56,283 nt of DNA, from positions 1 through 56,283 of IMG/VR virus record IMGVR_UViG_3300030380_002510, one strand, 5' to 3'. This document shows, piece after piece, positions 1-7,415 of the stretch; the stretch's first letter is position 1; each line of letters begins with the position of its first letter. The notes under the pieces are model-generated. The model saw nothing but the letters and a program-made list of their open reading frames with translations, did no database searches and was not told the origin of the DNA. Origin of the DNA: a virus. The position numbers and the translations under genes are program-made.

Positions 1-753
1 TTCAAAGAAATCTTCCGGTATAACAACTTTTTCTTCTACATCTTTTGGTTTAGAAAGTGTTTGACCTGCCGTTATTAAATTACCATCATTATAATCAACC
101 ACTGCTTGAAATGCTTTAGGATTAGCATGACCCATATCAGCAGGTGATGGGTGAGGGTCATCTGTAGTAATCATATCAGTAAATTTGAGTCTACCTCTTT
201 CATCGGGATTTTTTTCTTTGTAAATTTCATGTAATGCAGAAAGTATTTGACTAATAGTAAGACCTGTATCTTTATCCTTATAATTGAAAGTATGGTCGTC
301 AGTATATCTTGCATCTTCATGGTTTACTCCGTGTTTTCCCATTCTTTTGTTATAATGGTCTAATTTACCATGTTCTCTCATATTTTTAGCACGATTGAAT
401 ACTTCTTGCATAAAAGGCTCGTATTCTTCTTGTTCTAAATAATTAAAAAAGTTAAATGCTTTTTGAACAGTAGCATCTGCTTTTGCTTTATCAGCCATAT
501 CTTGAGCAGTACTCATTTGATTCTGTTGTTTTTGTTGATTCATTTGCGCTCTTTGATTATTGGCTTGCATAACACCTACTGCTAAATCTTTCTTACCCGT
601 ATTTGCTACTGCGGCTTTAGCACCTTCTTTTAAAGCACCTCCTACTCCTTTTTCAGCAACCTTAGTAGCAACTTTTGTTCCTACACCTCTTAATGCACCC
701 ATAGCCAAACCCGCAAAAGGTAGTGCTTTTCTTACGGCAACAGGTCGGCTCAT
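1..753 (-). CDS. Partial leftward gene, Ala/Gly-rich N-terminus, function unknown
   Basis: Reading the minus strand from an ATG at 753 gives 251 codons with no stop before the window edge, so the C-terminus is missing. An in-frame TAG lies a few codons upstream and no earlier start exists. Residues about 8-50 are Ala/Gly/Val/Lys-rich, ending in AAVANTGKK. A Gln/Asn-rich linker follows (QMNQQKQQNQMS), then a charged helical region with an acidic patch (NYLEQEEYEPFMQEVF). No catalytic motif is recognisable. It diverges from the gene at 816 across a 62-bp gap and has no clear ribosome-binding site, so it may be leaderless. The composition would suit an internal virion or capsid-associated protein, but that is a guess. 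Confidence 0.75.
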   Translation of the reverse strand, partial: MSRPVAVRKALPFAGLAMGALRGVGTKVATKVAEKGVGGALKEGAKAAVANTGKKDLAVGVMQANNQRAQMNQQKQQNQMSTAQDMADKAKADATVQKAFNFFNYLEQEEYEPFMQEVFNRAKNMREHGKLDHYNKRMGKHGVNHEDARYTDDHTFNYKDKDTGLTISQILSALHEIYKEKNPDERGRLKFTDMITTDDPHPSPADMGHANPKAFQAVVDYNDGNLITAGQTLSKPKDVEEKVVIPEDFFE

Positions 754-815
754 GGTTGGCGTAGAGGCCGAGCATTCTAAATGCTATCGCCACATCGCCC
801 GTAATAGGTGCGAGC
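754..815. promoter_or_regulatory. Divergent intergenic region with small palindrome
   Basis: This 62-bp gap separates the leftward gene from the rightward gene at 816 and must hold both 5' ends. It is visibly richer in G+C than its surroundings. It contains a palindrome GCATT-CTA-AATGC (772-784) and a direct repeat of ATCGCC (787-792 and 795-800). An AGGTG at 806-810 lies just before the GTG at 816 and can serve as its ribosome-binding site. No convincing TATA box is seen. Confidence 0.4.
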
Positions 816-2480
816 GTGAGCAAGATATTGGTTAAACAACAACCAACTCTTGATGACTACGGTATGTCTATGCAACAACCTGTAAATTCCGAATATGAAC
901 ACCAACAATTGCTTAATAGTATACTAAATGAAAATTATCAAAAACCAATCACTGTACCAAAGTTCCTTCCACAAACAAGACCTGTAAACCAAGAAGCATT
1001 AAATCAAGAAATAACAGATGCTATACAAGATTATTATTTTTCTCCTTTGTATGGCGGCCAACCTACGGACAAAAACATACCAACTACAGGTCGGGAACTT
1101 ATAGACGATTATTATAATACTATACATGGTAAAAATAATGTTTTAGATACTTCCGATTTAAAAAATTTAAGATATACAAGAGATGAGATAGAGGCTAAAA
1201 TCCGTGATAAAGTAGCACAAAGTGAAGAAGGTAAAAATCTTGAAGCAAGATACCCCAATGCTTTATATCATGAAATAAGAGAACATAACCCTCTTATGAG
1301 GATTCATGGTAGACAATCTACTTTACCCGAACATATACCTGCATATCATACAGAAAATTGGCAAAACCCCGATGGTTCAATACGAGAAGGAGCAGTACCA
1401 CCAATTACTGCACTTAAAAGATTAGATATTAAAGATATAGAAAGATTGATGGCTAATTCGGGGTTATTACCCTCCAACCAAAGAACAGGTGTAGATAATG
1501 AACAGTATGAATCGGGAGTTGTAAAAGATTTAATACAAGCAATAATACATCAAGACTCGGAACAACAAAATATTTCTACCGGCGAAAAAATATATGATAA
1601 GTTTAAACACCGAGAACCATTTTTTATGGCTAAACCCGGTGAATCTCGTACAAGTGCAGGTTTTTTTGTTTCACCTACTGATAGATTAAATCTACAAAGG
1701 GCAGTAAGCATGTCGGATGGTAATGAAGGGTATGTTGGTATAAGAGGTTTAAATACAGTAGACGACCATTTACAAATGCGACCTGTTGCCGGTCAAAAAG
1801 AAAAAACCGCAGAAGGATATGTTAGTTCTCGTATACCTGCTGAAAGATTAGTTCCAATTAGAGTACCTACTTCATCACTTCCTAAAGAATTACAACCTTC
1901 TTACCCCGAACAAACAGATAAAGATGGATTAAAGTTTTCAAATCAATATGCTTATCCTAATTTAAAAAGAAGAGATATGAGAAGAGAGGCTGAATTAAAA
2001 CTTAGTCCACATAGGGTAGGAGTCGTAAGTCCAAAACAAATTAAAAATAGAGATTTACAAAATATACTCATATCTAATTTAACTAAACCATTTATGCAAT
2101 TTTCAACTGATAAATATACAGGACTAGACCATGATGGTTTACCATTATTACCAAGTGGTGAATCTATGACACCGGAAGAAAAAATAAAATATCTTGAAAA
2201 TGCTAGTAATCTTGAAAAATTAACAAGATTACAAGGTGGAATTAAGCGTAGCCCCGAAAGAAAAACTGAATTACCTCCCGATTGGGGAAGTAAACAAGCA
2301 AGTCTTGATAAATTAACATCAAAAGATTTACACGCATTGGCTAATAAATTAAGAGATATTCGTAAACCTGTAGAATTTATGGATGCTCCGGGTACTGAAC
2401 ATAGAATGGCTTTAAACAGATACATAGATAAGTTAAGAAACCATGCTTATGTTAAAGAACAACAGGAGAGAGGACTATGA
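816..2480 (+). CDS. Unknown 554-aa protein with FVSP domain shared with the next gene
   Basis: The GTG start has AGGTG just upstream. The protein is hydrophilic, with no membrane segment or signal peptide. Residues about 281-356 run from GFFVSPTDR to IPAERLVPIRVPTSSLP and match, in order and spacing, a segment of the downstream protein (FVSP, then a VG[IV][RK] strand, then EG[YL][VI], then [IL]P.E..V.I). This resembles the layout of ADP-ribosyltransferase-like domains, but I see no certain catalytic glutamate. Near residues 500-513 a helix TSKDLHALAN resembles a C-terminal motif of two other proteins here. The stop overlaps the next start (ATGA). A virion-associated protein is possible; the function is unknown. 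Confidence 0.8.
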   Translation: MSKILVKQQPTLDDYGMSMQQPVNSEYEHQQLLNSILNENYQKPITVPKFLPQTRPVNQEALNQEITDAIQDYYFSPLYGGQPTDKNIPTTGRELIDDYYNTIHGKNNVLDTSDLKNLRYTRDEIEAKIRDKVAQSEEGKNLEARYPNALYHEIREHNPLMRIHGRQSTLPEHIPAYHTENWQNPDGSIREGAVPPITALKRLDIKDIERLMANSGLLPSNQRTGVDNEQYESGVVKDLIQAIIHQDSEQQNISTGEKIYDKFKHREPFFMAKPGESRTSAGFFVSPTDRLNLQRAVSMSDGNEGYVGIRGLNTVDDHLQMRPVAGQKEKTAEGYVSSRIPAERLVPIRVPTSSLPKELQPSYPEQTDKDGLKFSNQYAYPNLKRRDMRREAELKLSPHRVGVVSPKQIKNRDLQNILISNLTKPFMQFSTDKYTGLDHDGLPLLPSGESMTPEEKIKYLENASNLEKLTRLQGGIKRSPERKTELPPDWGSKQASLDKLTSKDLHALANKLRDIRKPVEFMDAPGTEHRMALNRYIDKLRNHAYVKEQQERGL

Positions 2481-3721
2481 TGCGAAAAGCCACTTTACCT
2501 ACTATGCGAGAATTAGGTTTAAGTTTTGATGATTTAGTTAATCAAGGATATAACTTAAGACATATTCCCGAAGAAAGAGAAAGTACTTTTTATCAACCAC
2601 AATTACTAAACAAACCTGCTAACAGACAATATGAAATAAATTATGCTTCAAAAAAAGATGACTATAAAAAAATACCCGGATTACATACAGAACCCCAACT
2701 TGACATGACCTTACCACGAAATAGTATAGATTCTTATTTTGTAAGTCCTCCTACAAGAAGGGGAATTTTATCGGCAGATGTGACATTTCCCGGTAAAAGT
2801 ACATTAATAGGAGTTAAAAATAGAAATGACGACTATGGTGTAGATTTTTGGAGAACTGATAGACAAGGTGCAGGTAGTAGAGGTGGTGAAGGTTTAATTT
2901 ATGGTGAATTACCAAAAGAAAATTTTGTAAAAATACCTACTAATATGCTACCTATGGATGCTCTTTTAGCGAATCGGCAGTATGGTATAAACCGTTTTTC
3001 AAATGGAATGCCTATAGATGAGGCTTTTGATGCTTTAGAATATACTTACCCCGAAGTCCATAGTATAGCATCGCAATTTCCTAATGTAAGTACTGAATCT
3101 ACATCTTGGCAAGAACCTGCACAATACAGGGGTACTAATCCAATACTTTTAGATGAAATAGATAATAAAGTAGCAAGCGAACCAATGAACATCGCTATGC
3201 GGTTGTTGAAAAATGAACCCGCAGATTATGTTGATACTTTTCGGCGTGTTGATAACAACATCGGTGCTGATGGTAGATACATGACAGATGAAGAATTAGC
3301 GGAGATTGATGCTCGTTATACAAAATTGCATGACGACGAAGACCACTTTGAAGAGTATTACAATTTATTGGAAGCAATTGAACTTGAGCAAATGAGAAGG
3401 AAAAATGAATCGTTTGATGGTATAGGCTATAACGAAGAAACAGGCTTTACTCGTAGCGAACCAATGGAAATTGCTATGCAATTACTCAAAGAGCGTGTAA
3501 GCCCCGAAGCGAAGCGACACAAGTTAGAGTATGATAAGAAGTATGAATCTTCACCGGAGAGAGTAAAGTACCGTGAAGAGTTGAACCGTGAGCGTAGGCG
3601 TAGACACATTATGGGGCAGGGTGGACCGGATATGAGCCACACCAAAGACCATACCATTGTACCGGAAAGCCCTCATACCAATCGGGCAAGACATTTTAAA
3701 GACAAAGGAACTCTCTTGTAA
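2477..3721 (+). CDS. Unknown 414-aa protein with FVSP domain, two EPM..A..LLK motifs and basic His-rich tail
   Basis: The ATG overlaps the previous stop and is preceded by AGGAGAGAGG. Residues about 85-161 hold the same putative domain as the upstream protein (YFVSPPTRRG to FVKIPTNMLP). Two near-identical peptides follow: SEPMNIAMRLLK and SEPMEIAMQLLK, about 93 residues apart. The C-terminal 80 residues are strongly basic (EYDKKYESSPERVKYREEL, then NRERRRR) and end in a His/Asn/Arg pattern (DMSH, then NRARHF). Similar tails occur in phage structural clusters as I remember them, and the pattern recalls a degenerate HNH nuclease, which I do not claim. The gene is followed by the non-coding region at 3722. 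Confidence 0.8.
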   Translation: MMRKATLPTMRELGLSFDDLVNQGYNLRHIPEERESTFYQPQLLNKPANRQYEINYASKKDDYKKIPGLHTEPQLDMTLPRNSIDSYFVSPPTRRGILSADVTFPGKSTLIGVKNRNDDYGVDFWRTDRQGAGSRGGEGLIYGELPKENFVKIPTNMLPMDALLANRQYGINRFSNGMPIDEAFDALEYTYPEVHSIASQFPNVSTESTSWQEPAQYRGTNPILLDEIDNKVASEPMNIAMRLLKNEPADYVDTFRRVDNNIGADGRYMTDEELAEIDARYTKLHDDEDHFEEYYNLLEAIELEQMRRKNESFDGIGYNEETGFTRSEPMEIAMQLLKERVSPEAKRHKLEYDKKYESSPERVKYREELNRERRRRHIMGQGGPDMSHTKDHTIVPESPHTNRARHFKDKGTLL

Positions 3722-3729
3722 TAGTCAAA

Positions 3730-3852
3730 TATTCAAAATGTTCACTATGTTAGTCAATAAAATGACTATTCACTTTACTCATTACTCTCTAATAATAATA
3801 TAATATATTTGTATAGTCAAATAAATGAACATGAACATGAACATTTTGAATA
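3730..3852. repeat. Perfect 15-bp inverted repeat, widely spaced
   Basis: The left arm 3730-3744 reads TATTCAAAATGTTCA and the right arm 3838-3852 reads TGAACATTTTGAATA, exact reverse complements separated by 93 bp. The right arm contains the last of three tandem TGAACA units. The arms bracket one TAGTCA palindrome and a run of AT-rich sequence. Confidence 0.8.
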
Positions 3853-3865
3853 ATGAATGGAAATC

Positions 3866-3872
3866 TTTATAT
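3866..3872 (+). promoter_or_regulatory. TATA box for the GTPase operon
   Basis: TTTATAT is centred about 22 bases before the ATG at 3891. With the usual archaeal spacing, transcription would begin at or near the start codon and give a leaderless mRNA. No Shine-Dalgarno sequence precedes 3891, which agrees. Two TGACTA elements sit between this box and the start codon, in a position where a bound protein would repress. Confidence 0.5.
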
Positions 3873-3890
3873 TGACTAAAAAATTGACTA

Positions 3891-4445
3891 ATGGTGAGCA
3901 AGATGCAAGGTACAGGACAAGACTCGGATGCAGAAATAAGATTGATGGGGCTAATTTTAGCCCAATCAGCGTTAGTAGGATTAGCAATAGGTGTGTTTGA
4001 TGCAGACTTATGGTTAGAAAGTGATACGGCTATGTTAAATGGATTTACATACGCTATGGCCGCTTTCTTTGTACAAGGTATTGCTTATTATTTCTTTAAA
4101 ATGTTCTTTGAACAAAACATGCAAGAAAGAGTAAGAGCAACAGGAATGCAAAGGTCAAGAGATGCAAGATACAAACAAATGCAAATGAATTTTGACAACA
4201 GAAGAGTTGAGATGGAGATGCGAATGCAAGAAGCGCAACTTGAGCGTGAATTGCGTTGGATGGAAGCAAACCCCGGTAAGATGCCTCCGAGTTGGGGTGT
4301 ACCGGGTGGTTCACAATCTATAGTTGCACAATATGATTCCGGTCAATTCAATCCCGGTATACCAAGTCATGAAGTTGAAGTAGACCAACCAATTAATTTA
4401 GGTATTAAAGAAGAGGAAGAAAAAGAAGAAAAGAAGAAAAAGTGA
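3891..4445 (+). CDS. Membrane protein with two TM helices and a Met/Glu/Arg coiled coil
   Basis: This is the first gene of the operon; the ATG or the adjacent GTG (3894) may start it, probably leaderless. Two hydrophobic segments at about residues 18-40 (ILAQSALVGLAIGVF) and 50-73 (YAMAAFFVQGIAYYFFKMFF) should cross the membrane. They are followed by a long charged helix rich in Met, Glu and Arg (about 78-130, VEMEMRMQEAQLERELRWME), a likely cytoplasmic coiled coil. A Gly/Pro-rich linker leads to a Lys/Glu tail. The topology suggests a membrane anchor presenting a coiled coil to a soluble partner. The small GTPase two genes downstream is the obvious candidate, by inference only. Confidence 0.85.
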   Translation: MVSKMQGTGQDSDAEIRLMGLILAQSALVGLAIGVFDADLWLESDTAMLNGFTYAMAAFFVQGIAYYFFKMFFEQNMQERVRATGMQRSRDARYKQMQMNFDNRRVEMEMRMQEAQLERELRWMEANPGKMPPSWGVPGGSQSIVAQYDSGQFNPGIPSHEVEVDQPINLGIKEEEEKEEKKKK

Positions 4446-4454
4446 GGTGGTTAG

Positions 4455-4697
4455 TTGGGTCGTATTTTCAAAACCCCTACTGATGATTCAACAGAAGCAA
4501 CATTACGGGCTATGCACACTCAAAATATGTTAGATACATATTATGAAAAAGGTGTAGGTTGGTTAAGAACTATTCTTTTTGTATTAATCGCAGTGCTTGT
4601 AACAAGTGCTTTTGAATTAAAAACCGGAGATTCAATATGGGAAAATACAGTTGAATGGTTTTGGAATAAAATAGAAAGTTGGGTAAGTGGTGATTAA
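4455..4697 (+). CDS. Small single-TM protein
   Basis: The start is a TTG with GGTGGT three bases upstream, the spacing used across this window. The 80-residue protein has a short soluble N-terminus, one transmembrane helix at about residues 35-53 (WLRTILFVLIAVLVTSAF), and an amphipathic Trp-rich tail (NTVEWFWNKIESWVSGD) that could lie on a membrane surface. Its stop TAA lies within the GGTGATTAA that precedes the GTPase start, so translation is likely coupled. No family is recognised. Confidence 0.8.
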   Translation: MGRIFKTPTDDSTEATLRAMHTQNMLDTYYEKGVGWLRTILFVLIAVLVTSAFELKTGDSIWENTVEWFWNKIESWVSGD

Positions 4698-5414
4698 ATG
4701 GTTGAACCTGCCGGTACTGCTTTAGTTGGTGTTGCAGTATGGGGGCAGAATCTATATAATTCTTGGCGACCAAGAAAAGTAGGTATTTATGGTGCGGCTA
4801 TGGTAGGTAAAACTACACTAGACAGATATATGACTACACCCGGTGAAATGGAAGAAATACCCGATGAAGAAAGAACAAGCCACATGAGATTACTTGGAAA
4901 ATATCTATTACCAAAACCTACTAGAAAGCGTATATCATGGAAAGGAGATAGAAGAGTAGTTTTTTCTGCTGACTTAGGTGGACAAGAAAGATTTTGGTCG
5001 TTATGGATAGATGATATGGTAGCAAGACAAGTTGAAGCAGTGGTATACATGTTTGATGAAAGAGCATTTAACGGTGGAGATGAAGCACTACAACAAATAG
5101 CCGGATTCAAATATTTAGTAGACTGTTTAATCAATAAACAATATAGGTATCGTACATTAAAAAGTAGATGGAAAGGTAAAAAATACGCACCAAGACTTGT
5201 TATGCTTATAGCAAATAAGGCTGACAGATTTTTTGATGAAAATGCCGCTATGTTATGGCAACAAAACAGAATAGGAGAGCATAAAGTGTTTGACCCATTT
5301 AGAGATGATTTAGTTAGATTACAAAAAGCCGGTATACCCACAAGAAGGTCTTTTATGGCTACAAGAATAGGTTGGAATGTTGAAACTACATTAATAGATT
5401 TATTATCAACATAG
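4698..5414 (+). CDS. Arf/Ras-like small GTPase
   Basis: The ATG has GGTGAT three bases upstream. The 238-residue protein shows the GTPase motifs in order: G1 P-loop GAAMVGKTT at residues 32-40, G3 DLGGQERFW at 92-100, and G4 NKAD at 173-176. The G3 form with Gly-Gly-Gln-Glu matches Arf, SRbeta and archaeal Arf-like proteins better than Ras. G5 (ATRIG, about 221-225) is weak. A mildly hydrophobic N-terminal segment (residues 6-20) could associate with membrane as in SRbeta. The protein should bind and hydrolyse GTP as a switch. It sits between small membrane proteins, implying a membrane-linked complex. There is no prenylation box. The viral function is unknown. Confidence 0.9.
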   Translation: MVEPAGTALVGVAVWGQNLYNSWRPRKVGIYGAAMVGKTTLDRYMTTPGEMEEIPDEERTSHMRLLGKYLLPKPTRKRISWKGDRRVVFSADLGGQERFWSLWIDDMVARQVEAVVYMFDERAFNGGDEALQQIAGFKYLVDCLINKQYRYRTLKSRWKGKKYAPRLVMLIANKADRFFDENAAMLWQQNRIGEHKVFDPFRDDLVRLQKAGIPTRRSFMATRIGWNVETTLIDLLST

Positions 5415-5422
5415 GTGATTAT

Positions 5423-5593
5423 ATGAAAAAAGAAACAAAAATTATAGCAGTAAATAAAAATACAAAATGTGTAAGAACAGTAATTCCTAATGCGATGGCT
5501 GAATTATTAAATATTAAAGCCGGAGATACAATTAATTGGGAATTAAAAACTAAAGATGGAGTATTTCATCTTGAAGTAAGAAAGGGGGCATGA
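5423..5593 (+). CDS. SpoVT/AbrB-like DNA-binding protein (56 aa)
   Basis: The ATG at 5423 follows AGGTGAT with standard spacing, and TGA ends at 5593. The sequence has the swapped-hairpin pattern of the AbrB family: a first strand KIIAVN, then VRTVIPNAMAELLNIKAGD, then WELKTKDGVFHLEV. The family dimerises and binds DNA as an antitoxin or transition-state regulator, and it is abundant in archaea. No toxin gene is adjacent, so regulation is more likely. The repeated TAGTCA elements upstream of the operon are a plausible target, which would make it an autoregulator. That link is inferred from position only. Confidence 0.85.
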   Translation: MKKETKIIAVNKNTKCVRTVIPNAMAELLNIKAGDTINWELKTKDGVFHLEVRKGA

Positions 5594-5594
5594 C

Positions 5595-6533
5595 ATGTAT
5601 ACAGGTAATCAACCAAGTTTAGGTCAAGTAAACCAAGCGCATTTACTTGCTTTAAGTCAACAAGGAAATGACACTTTAACTCATAGAGCGTTAATAGAAC
5701 AAGCAACTGCACAAGCGGCTATGCAAGAAGCATCAAAGAAAACTGATTTACAAGTTCCTAAAGTAAACTTCTATCCAAGTCGTCATCCTAATCCAATAAA
5801 AGCAAGAAGAAAAGATATTAAACAGGCTTACAAATTACTTACACCTACTAAAAGAAGTATTTTAAATCCATTTAGATTGTTTTTTGGAAGAAAGTATCGC
5901 TACAATAAACAAAGTCATGTATGTGTAGTAGATGGTTGCGATTGTGCAAATTTAATTCAATATGATAATTTGTATGCTAAAATTACTGATGAAGATACAG
6001 GAGAATCTTTGTGGGATTTGTATTGGAAAAATCCGGTCACAGGAGAACCGGAAGCATTTGTCGCTCGTGAAAAAGTAACAAGTGGCCGTAAAATGCGTGG
6101 TACATACTGCCCCGAACACATGCACCTATACCATTTACTTTGTAAGTGGGAAGCAGAAGAAGATAAACTAAGTGAAGCAAATCCTAAAAGACTTAGAGAT
6201 AGAGTTAAAAAAGGAGTATCAATTGTCACAGTTCCTATCACTGCAATAAAGAAAAACGACCCTACACCGGAAATGTTGAAAAAATACGAGCCATTTTTTG
6301 CTGAATTAGAAAAAGATGCAAGAAAAACTAAAGGAATTAACATTCAGTATTATACTAATCCTATGACTAATCAAAATGATATTACTATTGTAAGTTTTGA
6401 TTTAAGAATATTTCAGCATGAGTTGGCTATGTTTAATCAACCTACACCTGCTTTTCAAGCCATGTTAAATCAACAAGTAGAAGAAGTAGTTAATCAAAAC
6501 ACAAATATGGTAGATACCCTTCCGAGTGAGTGA
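5595..6533 (+). CDS. Unknown 312-aa protein with a Cys/His metal site
   Basis: The ATG lies one base after the AbrB-like stop, with GGGGGC upstream. The N-terminal 50 residues are Gln/Ala-rich. A basic stretch (about 68-100, KARRKDIKQAYKLLTPTKR) comes before a probable zinc site: C110, C115 and C117 (CVVDGCDC), with C172, H175 and perhaps C183 (YCPEHMHLYHLLC). The C-terminal half is mixed alpha/beta and ends in a Gln/Asn-rich segment. No membrane helix is present. As an operon member it may be a soluble partner of the membrane proteins or the GTPase. No enzymatic motif is recognised. Confidence 0.8.
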   Translation: MYTGNQPSLGQVNQAHLLALSQQGNDTLTHRALIEQATAQAAMQEASKKTDLQVPKVNFYPSRHPNPIKARRKDIKQAYKLLTPTKRSILNPFRLFFGRKYRYNKQSHVCVVDGCDCANLIQYDNLYAKITDEDTGESLWDLYWKNPVTGEPEAFVAREKVTSGRKMRGTYCPEHMHLYHLLCKWEAEEDKLSEANPKRLRDRVKKGVSIVTVPITAIKKNDPTPEMLKKYEPFFAELEKDARKTKGINIQYYTNPMTNQNDITIVSFDLRIFQHELAMFNQPTPAFQAMLNQQVEEVVNQNTNMVDTLPSE

Positions 6534-6538
6534 TAGAG

Positions 6539-7162
6539 ATGTTAAGATTGAATGGAAATAACCAAAATACAGGTACATTAAACTTAGGTGTACCATCTCA
6601 ACAAGGACAAATGCCGGTGCAAAATGCTAATCCGTGGGGGCAACAACAACAATCTAATTCATTCGTGGCGGGTTTATTCGGTGGACAACAACAAGCCAAT
6701 CAATATACACAACAACCTATTCAACCACCAAGTGAAATAGAAATTCAAATGGAATTATTAAAACAACAAGCAATTATTGAAAGATATGTTGCTAGTAGTC
6801 AAATGGGAGTGCTAATTGAAATGATGAGTAGTGTTGTGACACTAAGTGTATTAGAAATATTAAGAGGTGCTACATTTGTTATAAATGAAGACGATGGTAC
6901 ATTAAAATTAGATACAACTACTTTACCTGCTAATTTACAAACTATGAGTGTAGAAAATATAGAAAGTCAATTTACTAATTTACAAGCATCAGCACAACAA
7001 GTAGTAAATCAAAGTGAAATGACTCAACATCAATTAGCCGCACTAGCCCAACAGTCTATGATGGGAGGGGCTATAGCGGCATTACAAAGTGAAGGAATGA
7101 TGGAAAAAGTTGGAGGCGGAGTAGGAAGTTTCGCTCGCTCAATAATAACAGGAGGAAGATAA
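6539..7162 (+). CDS. Gln/Asn-rich protein with a hydrophobic core helix
   Basis: The chosen start is ATG 6539, with AGTGAT four bases upstream; a GTG at 6530 overlapping the previous stop is the alternative. The first 70 residues are low-complexity Gln/Asn/Gly (AGLFGGQQQANQYTQQP). A helical region follows (EIEIQMELLKQQAIIERYV), with a hydrophobic stretch near residues 85-105 (GVLIEMMSSVVTLSVLEIL), then a Gln-rich helix and a Gly-rich tail. The protein could oligomerise or coat a surface. Function is unknown; only operon membership ties it to the GTPase. Confidence 0.75.
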   Translation: MLRLNGNNQNTGTLNLGVPSQQGQMPVQNANPWGQQQQSNSFVAGLFGGQQQANQYTQQPIQPPSEIEIQMELLKQQAIIERYVASSQMGVLIEMMSSVVTLSVLEILRGATFVINEDDGTLKLDTTTLPANLQTMSVENIESQFTNLQASAQQVVNQSEMTQHQLAALAQQSMMGGAIAALQSEGMMEKVGGGVGSFARSIITGGR

Positions 7163-7163
7163 T

Positions 7164-7415
7164 ATGCTAGATAAAGATTATACAACATACATACCACAAT
7201 CTTTTGCCGCATCTACATTAGATGTACTTAATCCGAATAGAAGTGTAATTATTGATATGATTATGGTACAAATTATTTCTATGATTGTAGTTATGTGTAT
7301 GATTTTAGTTTTCAAAGGCGGCAGTATGCCTTCTTCAACAATATCATATTTCTTGGTTGGACTGTTTGCTAGTGTCCTTATGCTTAGTGGTGTCTATTCT
7401 CGTATTACTCGGTGA
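7164..7415 (+). CDS. Small protein with two TM helices
   Basis: The ATG is preceded by GGAGGAAG. The 83-residue protein has two hydrophobic segments, at about residues 27-50 (VIIDMIMVQIISMIVVMCMI) and 60-79 (SYFLVGLFASVLMLSGVY), with a short polar turn between them, so both termini should lie on the same side of the membrane. It is the last gene of the operon and the third membrane protein in it. Its 3' end overlaps the 3' end of the opposing gene by 72 bp. A holin-like role is conceivable on size alone but not supported otherwise. Confidence 0.8.
   Translation: MLDKDYTTYIPQSFAASTLDVLNPNRSVIIDMIMVQIISMIVVMCMILVFKGGSMPSSTISYFLVGLFASVLMLSGVYSRITR

Larger units (their letters stand above)
3722..3890 (+). 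promoter_or_regulatory. Repeat-rich control region upstream of the GTPase operon
   Basis: These 169 non-coding bases are the most structured in the window. The hexamer TAGTCA occurs three times (3722, 3751, 3814) and its reverse complement TGACTA three times (3763, 3873, 3885). Copies at 3751 and 3763 form a small palindrome, and those at 3873 and 3885 are 12 bp apart. Three tandem TGAACA units lie at 3826-3843. A perfect 15-bp inverted repeat joins 3730-3744 with 3838-3852. The last TGACTA touches the ATG at 3891. This fits an operator region for the operon, perhaps bound by the AbrB-like protein it encodes; a replication origin is the alternative. Confidence 0.65.

Noticed and set aside
755-815. 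tRNA-like hairpins, with a stem AGCAT/ATGCT around a loop containing CTA
   Set aside because: No acceptor stem, no T-loop TTC motif, and a D-arm loop too small; the segment overlaps the 5' ends of two genes.
560-835. Rightward open frame of 91 codons
   Set aside because: It lies opposite the leftward gene 1-753, has a Pro/Ala/Thr-rich composition typical of an antisense shadow, and overlaps the start of the gene at 816.
1952-2425. Leftward open frame of 157 codons
   Set aside because: Shadow of the rightward gene at 816, with no start signal and low-complexity composition.
4787-5341. Leftward open frame of 184 codons opposite the GTPase
   Set aside because: The rightward frame has all GTPase motifs; the antisense product has no recognisable domain or ribosome-binding site.
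7164-7415. Holin function for the two-TM protein
   Set aside because: Size and topology alone are too common; no lysis enzyme is adjacent and the gene belongs to the GTPase operon.
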